Source of the DNA: a virus | Length of the DNA stretch: 64,000 nucleotides | IMG/VR virus record: IMGVR_UViG_3300046698_000540 | Span: 1 to 64,000 of that record | Strand: one strand, 5' to 3' | In this document: in pieces, positions 24,068 to 32,106 of the stretch | Layout: each line of letters opens with the position of its first letter | Position numbering within the stretch: position 1 is the stretch's first letter | Notes under the pieces: generated by a model | Told to the model about the DNA's origin: nothing | Database searches by the model: none | What the model saw: only the letters and a program-made list of their open reading frames with translations | Made by a program: the position numbers and the translations under genes

Positions 24068-25870
24068 CTATTTCGCCGGGCGCGCTTTCTTGGTTTTGGA
24101 AGGTTTCTTGACGGCCTCGGCCTTTGTTTTCTTCGCCTTACTGCCGGGCGCTTCCTGTTTTTTTCCTGACTTTGAGGGCGACTCCCCGAGCCCAAGCCTG
24201 GACGCTGCGCGCTGCTTCCGGACACCGTACTTCTCCGCCAATGGAACCCACAGCTCCTTGAACTCCACACCCCGGTTTTTGGCTATCAGGTAGATCGGAT
24301 TTGGCTTCGAATACCTGTCCTTGGCCTCCTTGATCTCCCGGCTACGGCCAATATGATTGAACAACTGCAACTCCAGCAGGAACAGCGAGAGCGACACAGG
24401 ATCCTTCACCATCTCCTCGGCCCGCTTCTCGACGGCGCCTGCATAGTCCCGACCTTCCTTGACGCTCCCAATCGTGCCAGCGCCGAAGATGGCATCGCAG
24501 TACCTCTTCAGCATGTCGTGATAGGTTCGGGCAATGCACTCGTGAGCCACCAGCACCAGCTCATCCAAAGCAAGCCGCCCGGTCCCTTCCTTTATGGCCT
24601 GCACAAGGAAGGGCACGGCCAACATGTCCTCTTCGTTGTGCTGCTTCGTCTCCAGCTCGCGGTTTTTTTGCTCCAGGTTCGATTTCCTCGTCGTAAGGGG
24701 CTGGGAAGCCGCCGCGGAAGTGCCCTTCTGAGGCTCCCGAAACGAAACGATCTTGCCGATATCGTCACCGGCAACCACAATGCCTGACTTCACACCGGGC
24801 GCCTTTGCATCCTTGCCCTTGACGATCTCGTATTCGTCACAAGACAGAACACCTTTTACTGGATTTCTGTAGCGAACCGTGGACACGGGAACCAGTGCTT
24901 CTCCGTGATGAGAATTCAGCCACAGTTGCTTTGTATTGGCAATTTGCGTACCTACCTTTGCATCAAAGCACTTGGGGTCCGTGCAGGTGTCCTGCTCCTT
25001 GACGTCTGGGAACAAGAGCGTGTTCGCCCCTGTGCGCTTCGGACAAGTAGTGCACGGCCCCGCCGCGGGAATCAACTCAGCGTCCTCCAGGCTGAACGGC
25101 GCCTTCGTCAGTTGCAGATGAAAATTCCGCTGGATGAACTCCTTCAACCTGCGAATCGGTATCAGCCCGTCCCATCCCCCCGCGCACTCCTTCATCGTCT
25201 GTTTCTGCTCATCTTCCGTGAGCCTGGCGATCTCCAGAGCGTGCTCCAAATGGAGCTGACCTTTCCAAAACGCTTTCTTGGCCGGCTCGATCAGTTGATT
25301 AAGCTGCAACCGAAGCTTCACATAGGTGGGCTTTTTTCCCACCTTGCCGGCGAGAACTTCCATATCCTGATAGGTCTTGGACAACGCCAAATACCCTTCG
25401 GCCTCTTCCAGGGGATGCACGTCTTCCCGCTGAATGTTTTCGATCAGAATGATCTCGCGTGCATCGTCGTCGGATAAATCCCTGATGGAGGCGGGAATTT
25501 TCTCGAGACCTGCTATCACGGCCGCCTTCCAGCGCCGGTTGCCTGCTATCACCTGATAGCCTAGGACCTCCCGAACGTGCGACTCATCTGGACCCTCAAA
25601 AATCGGCCGCAAGACCAAATTCTCCAGAATGCCATGCGCCCGAACGGAGGCAACCAGGTCCTCCATCTTCTGCTTGTTGAACTCCCTGCGTTGATTCAAA
25701 CCCGACTCCCGCAGCAATTTGACTTCAACATCGTGCTGCCCGGACGCGGGTAGTTGTGTTACCGTCTGTGTGTCCATTTTCTGTCCTTTCTCGATGTAAT
25801 AAGCCGCATCCAATCTGCATCCTGGCGAGGCGGCGATCTCCGCCGAGGAAACTATTCGTGTTCTTACCAT
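24068..25870 (-). CDS. Large ParB-like protein with zinc-finger segment
   Basis: A 600-residue protein starting MVRTRIVSSAEI in GGTGAACATGG. ParB motifs are clear: EDLVASVRAHGILENLVLRP, QVIAGNRRWKAA and LIENIQREDVHPLEEAEGY (about 65-170), then an HTH-like region (LAGKVGKKPTYVKLRLQLN). Cysteines in CTTCPKRTG and DTCTDPKCF suggest a zinc site near residue 275-310. The C-terminal half is long and ends in a Lys-rich tail. ParB proteins bind DNA and CTP; here it could organise replication or regulate transcription. No ParA-type gene is in the window. Confidence 0.85.
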   Translation of the reverse strand: MVRTRIVSSAEIAASPGCRLDAAYYIEKGQKMDTQTVTQLPASGQHDVEVKLLRESGLNQRREFNKQKMEDLVASVRAHGILENLVLRPIFEGPDESHVREVLGYQVIAGNRRWKAAVIAGLEKIPASIRDLSDDDAREIILIENIQREDVHPLEEAEGYLALSKTYQDMEVLAGKVGKKPTYVKLRLQLNQLIEPAKKAFWKGQLHLEHALEIARLTEDEQKQTMKECAGGWDGLIPIRRLKEFIQRNFHLQLTKAPFSLEDAELIPAAGPCTTCPKRTGANTLLFPDVKEQDTCTDPKCFDAKVGTQIANTKQLWLNSHHGEALVPVSTVRYRNPVKGVLSCDEYEIVKGKDAKAPGVKSGIVVAGDDIGKIVSFREPQKGTSAAASQPLTTRKSNLEQKNRELETKQHNEEDMLAVPFLVQAIKEGTGRLALDELVLVAHECIARTYHDMLKRYCDAIFGAGTIGSVKEGRDYAGAVEKRAEEMVKDPVSLSLFLLELQLFNHIGRSREIKEAKDRYSKPNPIYLIAKNRGVEFKELWVPLAEKYGVRKQRAASRLGLGESPSKSGKKQEAPGSKAKKTKAEAVKKPSKTKKARPAK

Positions 25871-25877
25871 GTTCACC

Positions 25878-26846
25878 TCAAAATGGAACGTCGTCATCGT
25901 TGGGATCGAACAACGGCGTTGCGGCTTGCTTCCTCGGCTTCGCCGGTTTCTTCTCCATCAGGAATTTGTCGTAAGGCGTCAACTGCACCACGTCCTTCAC
26001 CTTCTCCACGCCGTCTTCCCCTTCCACCTCGATCGACGTGATGTATTTGTCCTTCTGTGAGGCCAAAAGTTTCCCCGGTCGCTGGCTGTTCACCTCAGCC
26101 TCATGCTTCGCCGATTCCGACCGCGGCAATGGTTTGTCCGCCCAACCCCTGTCGGGGTCATAGACGAAATCGTGCTTTGACTTCAAATCCAGCTCGAAGT
26201 ACTCGCCGCACTTGCCGGCCAAATAATCTCGGGCCAGTTTGAAGTCTTCGTAAACCTGAGTCTTCATCTCGGCGTTTTCTTCCCTGAGCAGGTATGACGG
26301 ATGGTACGTGGCCAATCCAACCACTTCGCCATACCCGATCGTAAGAAATTTTCCGCGCACTGAACCAATCCGAAGAGTGGCGGGATCCGCGCCAAGCAAA
26401 CCATGCATCGCTGTGGACCCAACCGCCAGGATCAGCCTCTTATTGGGCAGAGCTTCCAATTGCCGGCGCAAAAATCCCGCGCAATTGCTGGATTCCTCCG
26501 CGGTGGGCGTCCTGTTCTTGGCCCAACCCGAGTCCATGATGTCGCAACAGCGGCATTTGCACATGTTCAGGAAATATGTGTTCGTCTCGTTGTATCCGAT
26601 CGACTCAAGACCCCTGTGAAGCAATTTTCCAGCGCGGCCGACAAATGGGATGCCCTGCTTATCCTCATCGTCTCCAGGGCCTTCGCCGAGAATCACCAGG
26701 CGCGCCAGGGGACTTCCCTTGCCGAACACCGAATGTTTCCGGGTGAGGGCGATCTGGCACTTGTGGCAACTGGCCGCCTCCCGCTCGATTTGCGTGAGCA
26801 GCTTCAACGTGCGTTTGCGAACCTCTTCTCCCGTTTCCATGACCAT
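25878..26846 (-). CDS. Uracil-DNA glycosylase (FeS family 4/5) with SSB-like acidic tip
   Basis: A 322-residue protein. Residues 27-30 (CHKC) plus later cysteines (MCKCRCC) are the iron-sulfur ligands of family 4/5 UDGs; [22 protein letters not shown] holds the uracil-binding loop and [10 protein letters not shown] the DNA-intercalating HPS motif. It removes uracil from DNA. About 110 extra residues follow the catalytic domain and end in DPNDDDVPF, the same type of peptide with which bacterial SSB (DDDIPF) recruits repair proteins. That tip on a glycosylase is unusual. Confidence 0.9.
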   Translation of the reverse strand: MVMETGEEVRKRTLKLLTQIEREAASCHKCQIALTRKHSVFGKGSPLARLVILGEGPGDDEDKQGIPFVGRAGKLLHRGLESIGYNETNTYFLNMCKCRCCDIMDSGWAKNRTPTAEESSNCAGFLRRQLEALPNKRLILAVGSTAMHGLLGADPATLRIGSVRGKFLTIGYGEVVGLATYHPSYLLREENAEMKTQVYEDFKLARDYLAGKCGEYFELDLKSKHDFVYDPDRGWADKPLPRSESAKHEAEVNSQRPGKLLASQKDKYITSIEVEGEDGVEKVKDVVQLTPYDKFLMEKKPAKPRKQAATPLFDPNDDDVPF

Positions 26847-27060
26847 GTATCCTTGCTAAGACCTGCAGGTGCCTGATTTCGCTGCGGAGATTTGCAATGC
26901 GCCGCTCCAAACGATACCTCTCGCCGCGGTGAAGCTGCTTTTCGTCCTCCACCTGTCTTTCCAGGTCACCTATCCGACTATGAAGTTTAGCTAGTGCCAC
27001 ATCAAAATCTTTGGACATCTGAACAGACGCCCTGGCTGCCTCGTTGATAATACCGCTCAT
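26665..27060 (-). CDS. Coiled-coil protein overlapping the UDG gene
   Basis: A 131-residue protein starting [12 protein letters not shown] after GAGGAGATCT. The first 70 residues are a coiled coil ([37 protein letters not shown]). The rest overlaps the UDG start by 182 bases in another frame and is His/Gly/Arg-rich, as expected for a frame not shaped by selection, so the functional part is probably the N-terminus. No family is recognised. Confidence 0.5.
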   Translation of the reverse strand: MSGIINEAARASVQMSKDFDVALAKLHSRIGDLERQVEDEKQLHRGERYRLERRIANLRSEIRHLQVLARIHGHGNGRRGSQTHVEAAHANRAGGGQLPQVPDRPHPETFGVRQGKSPGAPGDSRRRPWRR

Positions 27061-27068
27061 AGATCTCC

Positions 27069-28307
27069 TCAGTATTTCATCTCGCTGGGGTCAATTCCCG
27101 AAGAATATCCGCCACCTTCTTCATCCTCCAGGGAATCGAACTCCATGCCTTCCAGGTCCCACTTGATACGGACCGGATAAGTAGGCAAGTCCTCTTCGCG
27201 GATTTTCAGGAACTGCGCCAGCATCTCTTTGTTGATCCGCTCATCAGAACCTTGCACCAGCTTCAAAGCCCAATCGCAGAACTGGCTGTAGGCATCCGAA
27301 TAGGCAGCGTTGTCCAAAGTGGCATTCCGCGGATCTTCTTCCCTGTTCAACTGGTTGTTCACCACCCATTTGGAGCGATCCTGCTTCGCGGCCGCTTTTA
27401 TTCCACGGGCAACCGACATGCGGCCTTCCCAACCGGTGAGGCCTTCGTCGTTGTCCACCAGATATACACCGTCGATCCCGATCCAGGTAACGCCGGCCTG
27501 GCGGGCCATGGCTTGAATCGAAAGAGGCGTGCAGGGGCCGTCGAACTCCGGAAAATACAACGACGCCATTCCTTCCATCTCGGAAAGCGCCTGGTAGTAT
27601 TGCTTTTCCAGAACGTTGCCAAGTTCACCGCGGCGAAACGCCTGGTAGGGAAGTTTCGCATGAAGAGCGTCGTACCGATTCTCCAACGCTAGGCGATCCA
27701 TTTCCCGGGAAACCAGCATCACGCGCTCGCCGGAAAGTTGCGCCGCGTGCGCCATCATCATAAGCTGCCAGGTTTTTCCGGTTCCCCGTTTGCCTAGAAC
27801 GTATCCGAAGTCCCCAGGTTGCACACCCAACGTCCATTTATCAAACCAGGCGAACCCTGAGGGTGTGCCATAGAGGTTGATCTTGTCTCTACGCTGCTCA
27901 TAGCGGAATTTTCTTTCCGCCATGTTTCGGGTGACGTCCAGCAGCCGTGTGGAGGATCTGAGCGCGGCGATCTCCATGCTGCCTTTGGCCAGGACGTCGG
28001 CCGCCAGGTCCACGTCATCCACCTTCATGGCGGCGCCCATGGAGGCCATGATGCCGGAAATCCGGTTGTAACGAGTCCTCTTCCTCAGCTCCTCCACTAC
28101 CCACTCGGGCTGCTCCTTGTGATGTTCCAGCGCATAGCTGGCATGTTTCCTGCGGATGATCGACTCTGCCGGCAGCTTGCCGTGAAACTTGGGATTCGCC
28201 CAATAGGCCCAGATGAACGCGGCGACTTCCTTCATAGGCCCCTGGAAATCCTCAACTGTGAGTCCACCGGAGACGAAGGGTTCCAGCTTCCCCTCCGTCA
28301 GGATCAC
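27069..28307 (-). CDS. DnaB-like replicative helicase
   Basis: A protein of at least 412 residues. Walker A is LGKRGTGKTW, Walker B is WIGIDGVYLV, and LVSREMDRLALENR and WVVNNQLNRE match DnaB/RecA-fold helicase motifs. An N-terminal helical domain precedes. The start is unclear: no ATG lies near the upstream stop at 28316, and I use a GTG (VILTEGKLEPF) lacking a good ribosome site; the open frame runs on to 28490. It probably is loaded by the DnaC-like ATPase at 32107. Confidence 0.8.
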   Translation of the reverse strand: MILTEGKLEPFVSGGLTVEDFQGPMKEVAAFIWAYWANPKFHGKLPAESIIRRKHASYALEHHKEQPEWVVEELRKRTRYNRISGIMASMGAAMKVDDVDLAADVLAKGSMEIAALRSSTRLLDVTRNMAERKFRYEQRRDKINLYGTPSGFAWFDKWTLGVQPGDFGYVLGKRGTGKTWQLMMMAHAAQLSGERVMLVSREMDRLALENRYDALHAKLPYQAFRRGELGNVLEKQYYQALSEMEGMASLYFPEFDGPCTPLSIQAMARQAGVTWIGIDGVYLVDNDEGLTGWEGRMSVARGIKAAAKQDRSKWVVNNQLNREEDPRNATLDNAAYSDAYSQFCDWALKLVQGSDERINKEMLAQFLKIREEDLPTYPVRIKWDLEGMEFDSLEDEEGGGYSSGIDPSEMKY

Positions 28308-28315
28308 GTCTATGG

Positions 28316-28516
28316 CTATCTTGTCAAGATCCGTGGCACACCTCCCGGACCAACAGGCACCTTCACCATGGCGAGATCCGCCGGCGCCCCGCAATGATCG
28401 CAGTGAAACACCACGCCATCGAACAGACTTGAGAGACAGTACCCCGTGAGCATGAGCGGATGATATTGGCAGCAACAGGTCATGCACCAATCCTGATAGG
28501 GGCTATTTTGCGCCAC
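28316..28516 (-). CDS. Small cysteine-rich protein
   Basis: A 66-residue protein starting at a GTG (GGAGG seven bases upstream). It contains CMTCCCQYH, a second Cys in GYCLSSL and CDHCGAP, probably one or two zinc sites. Such small zinc-ribbon proteins are frequent among phage early genes. It overlaps the upstream gene by 14 bases. Confidence 0.6.
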   Translation of the reverse strand: MAQNSPYQDWCMTCCCQYHPLMLTGYCLSSLFDGVVFHCDHCGAPADLAMVKVPVGPGGVPRILTR

Positions 28517-28673
28517 TGAAATACCTCCGCAGAATGGCGCTCACCTGTCCTTTCCTTGCTTCTCCCGGAGGCGGCAGCTCGTCTTCTGAAGGGAACAACA
28601 CCTTGCAAATTTCTTCCGTAATGTCATCAAAGCTGTCGTGCTTCCGACTTAAAATCTTTCGTATCTTAGCCAT
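28503..28673 (-). CDS. Very small hypothetical protein
   Basis: A 56-residue protein starting MAKIRKILSRKHDSF in the GAACATGG context. It is helical with a basic N-terminus (DDITEEICKVLFPSEDEL, VSAILRRYF). No family is recognised. Confidence 0.5.
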   Translation of the reverse strand: MAKIRKILSRKHDSFDDITEEICKVLFPSEDELPPPGEARKGQVSAILRRYFSGAK

Positions 28674-28681
28674 GTTCCCCC

Positions 28682-28987
28682 TCAATAAATCGCCGTTACC
28701 GCGCAACCTCGACCGTGCCTGGACGCCACCTGAAGGAGGTTCATCTTCTCGGGCGGATTTCCGGCGCCATTGTTGATGAGCACGTAACAGGAATCGTCCA
28801 CGAGGATGTCATTCTTGGGATCTGAAATTCCCAGGAACGCCTGCGGAGGCATGGCGTCCGGCTTGTACGCGTAGATGCAGAAGTTTCCATCCGGATCTCT
28901 TTGCGCACCCAAATAATCCAGCGACTCCAGGAGCTCCTTCTGCGAAATAAGCCGGCCTTGCCGGAGTGGTGGCAGAGGTTTACTCAA
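28682..28987 (-). CDS. Small hypothetical protein
   Basis: A 101-residue protein that I start at a TTG (LSKPLPPLRQGRL) because AAGGAG stands six bases upstream and the longer frame overlaps the preceding gene. It has alternating strands and helices (ISQKELLESLDYLGAQRD, NFCIYAYKPDAMPPQAFLG, DDSCYVLINNG). No family is recognised. Confidence 0.5.
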   Translation of the reverse strand: MSKPLPPLRQGRLISQKELLESLDYLGAQRDPDGNFCIYAYKPDAMPPQAFLGISDPKNDILVDDSCYVLINNGAGNPPEKMNLLQVASRHGRGCAVTAIY

Positions 28988-29243
28988 GGCCGTCTCCTTC
29001 CTTCGGTAAATCCGCGATTTTTCCGTGTTTGGAAGCCCACGCCTCCATGCGGTCCGCCTGCCGCATTGCTGACGACGTGCATACATCCGAACCGCCGTTG
29101 ACTTTGTTCAGATGTGCCCACGCCCTAACCGTCGCGGCACCCACCATATCCCGGCCCAGAACCAAAAACACTGGCTCCTCGTCCGGAATCAGGTGTGCCG
29201 AATCCTGGATCCGTTCCGTATAGTCTTTTCTCGCGTGCTGCAT
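28980..29243 (-). CDS. Small hypothetical protein
   Basis: An 87-residue protein starting MQHARKDYTERIQDS in the GTGAACATG context, with GGAGG upstream. PVFLVLGRDMVGAATVRAWA followed by SAMRQADRMEAWASKHG resembles small phage proteins thought to modulate host enzymes, without a named family. It overlaps the next start by 8 bases. Confidence 0.55.
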   Translation of the reverse strand: MQHARKDYTERIQDSAHLIPDEEPVFLVLGRDMVGAATVRAWAHLNKVNGGSDVCTSSAMRQADRMEAWASKHGKIADLPKEGDGLE

Positions 29244-29245
29244 GT

Positions 29246-29437
29246 TCACTTCCTCCTGATCTTTTGGCTGCTCACCAACTCGAAAGACTCGACCTTGACG
29301 TCCACCCCCGCCACATCCGCCATTTCCAACTGCTTTCGCAACTGGCCCTCTTCCGAAGGCTTTTCGCCGGCGTCAACGAAAGTTTCCTCTGTCAGAAGCA
29401 CAACCGCGCGATACTTCGTAACTAAAACGTTTTCCAT
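29246..29437 (-). CDS. Small hypothetical protein
   Basis: A 63-residue protein starting MENVLVTKYRAVVLLTE in AAGGTGAACATGG. It is a mixed beta/alpha sequence with a basic end. No family is recognised. It follows the zinc-ribbon gene by 2 bases. Confidence 0.5.
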   Translation of the reverse strand: MENVLVTKYRAVVLLTEETFVDAGEKPSEEGQLRKQLEMADVAGVDVKVESFELVSSQKIRRK

Positions 29438-29439
29438 GT

Positions 29440-29613
29440 TCACCTTTCCATAGCGCAGGCAGGACACCTGTACTCAATTATCTCCTTGCCATAACCTAAG
29501 GGCACCACAACAGCACAAGTGTGACCACACTCCAATTCAAGAATCACCGCCTCCTGGTCTGGAGCCATAATCCCTAGGGGGTCTCCTTTAGACCTACGCA
29601 AAACTTTCTTCAT
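29440..29613 (-). CDS. Tiny zinc-ribbon protein
   Basis: A 57-residue protein starting MKKVLRRSKGDPLG; AGGAG lies 7 bases before the ATG. It has ECGHTCAVVV and RCPACAMER, so Cys/His and a CxxC pair that fit a zinc ribbon. Its stop codon (TGA) overlaps the GGTGAACATG start signal of the next gene, indicating coupled translation. Confidence 0.55.
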   Translation of the reverse strand: MKKVLRRSKGDPLGIMAPDQEAVILELECGHTCAVVVPLGYGKEIIEYRCPACAMER

Positions 29614-29626
29614 TGGATTGCTCCTT

Positions 29627-29839
29627 CTACCTTTCCATGGTTGACCCGATCAAAATACCTAGTACGAGAGCTTGGTGGATCTTAGCTGCCAGCCCTGTGG
29701 TGGCATTATCTATGAGAGCCAGGGTCATAGTCAGAACCCAAGTTTCCCTTCCGAGTTCTTGAAACGACTCAACTATCGCAGGATCTTGCGCGGCGAATTT
29801 TTCGAAAATAGATGTGCCTGCTTCTTCCAAAGTCATCAT
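29627..29839 (-). CDS. Small hypothetical protein
   Basis: A 70-residue protein starting MMTLEEAGTSIFEKF, with its ATG overlapping the TGA upstream. The second half is hydrophobic (TWVLTMTLALIDNATTGLAA, ALVLGILIGS), perhaps one or two weak membrane segments. No family is recognised. Confidence 0.5.
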   Translation of the reverse strand: MMTLEEAGTSIFEKFAAQDPAIVESFQELGRETWVLTMTLALIDNATTGLAAKIHQALVLGILIGSTMER

Positions 29840-30321
29840 CGAAGTATGCTCGCATCCCACTGATCCACGTATATAACCAGCGACGTGGGCAGGTACTTGG
29901 CCAACTCCTTGTCGCGCGTATAGAAGCGCAGCGCGCGCTCGCCTCGGCAGTATTGGTGCACGTCCATCGCCTGTCCTCCATAGTCCGGCGAAGGCACCAA
30001 ATGAAATCCGCTGTTGGGGAACTCTCCTAAGACGTACTCCACCGCCTTGACCAAACCGGCCGCGTAGGGCGCCCGCACAAGAACTTCAATACGAAGGCCC
30101 TTGTCCAACAGCCACCAGCCTGCCGTTTCCGCTTCCTTGGTGAGCTTGTACCTGGCGATGTAGAAAGGCAGCAGTTTCCGGAACAACCAACGAGTCCAAC
30201 GGTGATCTCGGAGCCATTCGTAAATCTTGAGGCCCCAACCTGGCTCTGGCGCCTTAACCAGAGCATCGAAGTCTATCACCACCAGGGGCGCCAACTTGTT
30301 GGAAATATCTCTACGCATCAT
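29836..30321 (-). CDS. Hypothetical protein, possible HAD-like fold
   Basis: A 161-residue protein starting MMRRDISNKLAPLVV. VVIDFDALVKAPEPGWG followed by WLRDHR gives a strand with acidic residues near the N-terminus, as in HAD-like phosphatases, but the second Asp of DxDxT is replaced. The remainder (LLDKGLRIEVLVRAPYA, VKAVEYVLGEFPNSGFHL) fits a Rossmann-like protein that may be catalytically inactive. The start could also be the ATG 24 bases upstream. Confidence 0.5.
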   Translation of the reverse strand: MMRRDISNKLAPLVVIDFDALVKAPEPGWGLKIYEWLRDHRWTRWLFRKLLPFYIARYKLTKEAETAGWWLLDKGLRIEVLVRAPYAAGLVKAVEYVLGEFPNSGFHLVPSPDYGGQAMDVHQYCRGERALRFYTRDKELAKYLPTSLVIYVDQWDASILR

Positions 30322-30469
30322 AAGGCACCAGAGCGTGCGAACCATTGCTCGAATTAGGGCACTTCGTTACCTTATCGACCTGACTGAAAACTTGCAAGCA
30401 TCGGACGCATTGAATAGCCTTAGCATATTGCAATGCCACCAGAGCGTAGGCATAATCCTTTTCTTTCAC
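30311..30469 (-). CDS. Tiny CxxC protein
   Basis: A 52-residue protein starting at a GTG (KEKDYAYALVALQYAKA), AGGAG eight bases upstream. It has IQCVRCLQVF and a later Cys/His (KCPNSSNGSHA), consistent with a small zinc site. Its end overlaps the start of the next gene. It follows the hairpin at 30489-30516. Confidence 0.5.
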   Translation of the reverse strand: MKEKDYAYALVALQYAKAIQCVRCLQVFSQVDKVTKCPNSSNGSHALVPYDA

Positions 30470-30488
30470 TTAGCAGTCTCCTAAAAGG

Positions 30489-30516
30489 AGGGCGCGGCGA
30501 TACTCTGTCGCGCCCT
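30489..30516 (-). terminator. Possible bidirectional intrinsic terminator
   Basis: Arms AGGGCGCG and CGCGCCCT (8 bp) around a 12-base loop. On the minus strand the stem is followed by CCTTTTAGG, a short T-run; on the plus strand it is followed by TTTTT, which is stronger, but no plus-strand gene is supported. It may attenuate transcription leaving the DUF932 gene. The tiny CxxC gene starts 20 bases downstream. Confidence 0.5.
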
Positions 30517-30527
30517 TTTTCGCCCGA

Positions 30528-30677
30528 CTAAAGGGTACGGGGGCTATGGTCTGCCGAGTCAAACTCCGAAGAGCGCCCGTTCCAAACCGAATCTGCCGGG
30601 GCTCGCCATTCGATGTGCGCCCCCAATCGGATCCCCTGGCCTCGGTCATCTCCCGTATCGAGACTCCTCAATGGCAC
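30528..30677 (-). CDS. Doubtful tiny protein downstream of the DUF932 gene
   Basis: A 49-residue frame from a GTG (PLRSLDTGDDRGQGIRLG) with AAAGGA eight bases upstream, ending directly before the hairpin at 30489-30516. It reads as a plausible hydrophilic protein (AHIEWRAPADSVWNG) but has no recognised motif. A second frame of 58 codons also spans this area, so the call is weak. Confidence 0.3.
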   Translation of the reverse strand: MPLRSLDTGDDRGQGIRLGAHIEWRAPADSVWNGRSSEFDSADHSPRTL

Positions 30678-30717
30678 TCAGGTTTTCCTTTACAGAGTTC
30701 TTACGCCCCCGATAAAT

Positions 30718-31821
30718 TCAGGCGGCTACAAGTTCCTGCCAGTCGCGCTGGCTCAATTCAATCACCTGGCCGCCGGCGCGTTCCAAATCCACCGAGCGCT
30801 CGTAGGAAACCGACTCGTCATTCGCCACGGCCGTTATCGCTTGCGCAAGGCCCCACTGGGATAAATCTCCCCCCTGAATCAGATTCTTCAGGATCGAGTC
30901 CCCTTCCGTGTCGGTAAACCCGTACTTGGACTGCACCACTTCCTGAACTTCCTGAAGGGATGCGCCACCTTTGGGGATCTGGTTATCCGCCGCGGCGCGC
31001 ATTTTCTCGATGAACTTCTGGAAGTTGGCTTCATCGAAGCTGCCGCGCACCACGTCCACCACCTTGCGCCAGAATGCATTGTCGTCGGCCCTCCGCGTGG
31101 CGTCCGTGAAGAACTCCTCGACGCCTTCCATGTCCCCAACGCCGCGGCCTACATGGCGCCGCTTCAGAGAAGAGTCTGGACGGATCATCCCGTTGTAGCA
31201 AACCAAGCGGTAGAACGCCGGCTCGATCGAGATCTGCGAGTGGCCCACTTCCGAATTGGTGATGACCACGCCGGCCTGCACCACGTCGTTCAGCTTCACG
31301 GCCGCGGTGAGCCTGCTGGTGAACGCCTTGATGAAAAACCGCGTCTCGGTGATCTGAATGGACTCGATCCTCATGCCCTGCGCGTGCTCTCCCATCAGCG
31401 TAGGCACCACCGCTTTGAACAGGTCGTAGTTGTCGAGCGGCCGATACTTGTCGCCAAGGTACGCCCGAGCCTGGCCATCTAGAGTCCTGACCAAGCGCGT
31501 TTCATCCTGGTGTTGGAACCAGTAGTTCACGTTCAGAGGGACCAGCTCCGGACCGTTGTCCATCATGCGCTCGTAGTACTCCCATCGAATTTTGGTGCGC
31601 TCCGCGACCTGTTGGTGCGCCAATCTGCGCATAGGAAAAACACCCTGATCGCCTATGCTGAGAGCATATTTCATTTGGAACCCTTCCGGCGACTGCACCA
31701 CCTGGTAAGGATCCAAAACCTGGACTTGGAGTTTCGAGGACGGAGCCTTGAAATCCCGCTTAGTGTCCGCTTGCCTTTGAACTTCTTTAGCGAAATCGCC
31801 TAATGCCATTCCTTGTTTCAT
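30718..31821 (-). CDS. DUF932 phage/plasmid-like protein
   Basis: A 367-residue protein of the DUF932 family (phage/plasmid-like protein, TIGR03299-type), recognised by the run ARAYLGDKYRPLDNYDLF, RIESIQITETRFFIKAF, QAGVVITNSEVGHSQISIEP and RLVCYNGMIRPDSS. Members are widespread on phages and plasmids; their biochemical role is unknown, though they occur near replication and recombination genes. The ATG has GGAGAAGAAAC before it, and structured element B lies 29 bases upstream of the start. Confidence 0.9.
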   Translation of the reverse strand: MKQGMALGDFAKEVQRQADTKRDFKAPSSKLQVQVLDPYQVVQSPEGFQMKYALSIGDQGVFPMRRLAHQQVAERTKIRWEYYERMMDNGPELVPLNVNYWFQHQDETRLVRTLDGQARAYLGDKYRPLDNYDLFKAVVPTLMGEHAQGMRIESIQITETRFFIKAFTSRLTAAVKLNDVVQAGVVITNSEVGHSQISIEPAFYRLVCYNGMIRPDSSLKRRHVGRGVGDMEGVEEFFTDATRRADDNAFWRKVVDVVRGSFDEANFQKFIEKMRAAADNQIPKGGASLQEVQEVVQSKYGFTDTEGDSILKNLIQGGDLSQWGLAQAITAVANDESVSYERSVDLERAGGQVIELSQRDWQELVAA

Positions 31822-31849
31822 GTTTCTTCTCCATGTTCTGTTCTCTTGA

Positions 31850-31957
31850 TTGGGCTTCTTCGACTCATTGAAGCGGAAATTTTGCTTGCTCGCCTATCAA
31901 AACCGGAGCCACAGCCTTGCTTCAATGGGGCCGCTCCAATGAGCCGAAGAAGCCCAA
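31850..31957 (-). ncRNA. Structured element B: covarying stem with CRISPR-like core
   Basis: Two 27-base arms (31850-31876 and 31931-31957) are complementary with two differences, both G-U pairs if the RNA is read from the minus strand. The outer stem sequence is unrelated to that of element A, but the inner boxes are identical: GCGGAAATT (31873-31881) and CTTGCTTCAATGGGGCCGC (31916-31934), here 34 bases apart. It lies in the 285-base leader between the helicase loader and the DUF932 gene. Conserved core plus covarying stem indicates a functional RNA. The rest of the gap contains a smaller GGGCAC/GTGCCC hairpin and no supported gene. Confidence 0.75.
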
Positions 31958-32106
31958 CCATTTTCCTGACCGGAACCGCCAGCCTACCGGGGGCTACCAA
32001 GCCCGAATTTTCCCACAAACGGGGCACCAGGAGTGCCCATCATCGTGAGGCCCTGCCGAAACACGGGGATGCGTAAAAGCGCACACCCACCAAAACCAAA
32101 ACTTTT

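Noticed and set aside
29836-30321. Active HAD phosphatase
   Set aside because: Only one of the two catalytic aspartates of the DxDxT motif can be seen, so only a fold-level resemblance is claimed.
30690-30718. Plus-strand promoter (TTTACA at about 30690 and ATAAAT)
   Set aside because: The -10 match is poor and it would point into the antisense strand of the DUF932 gene.
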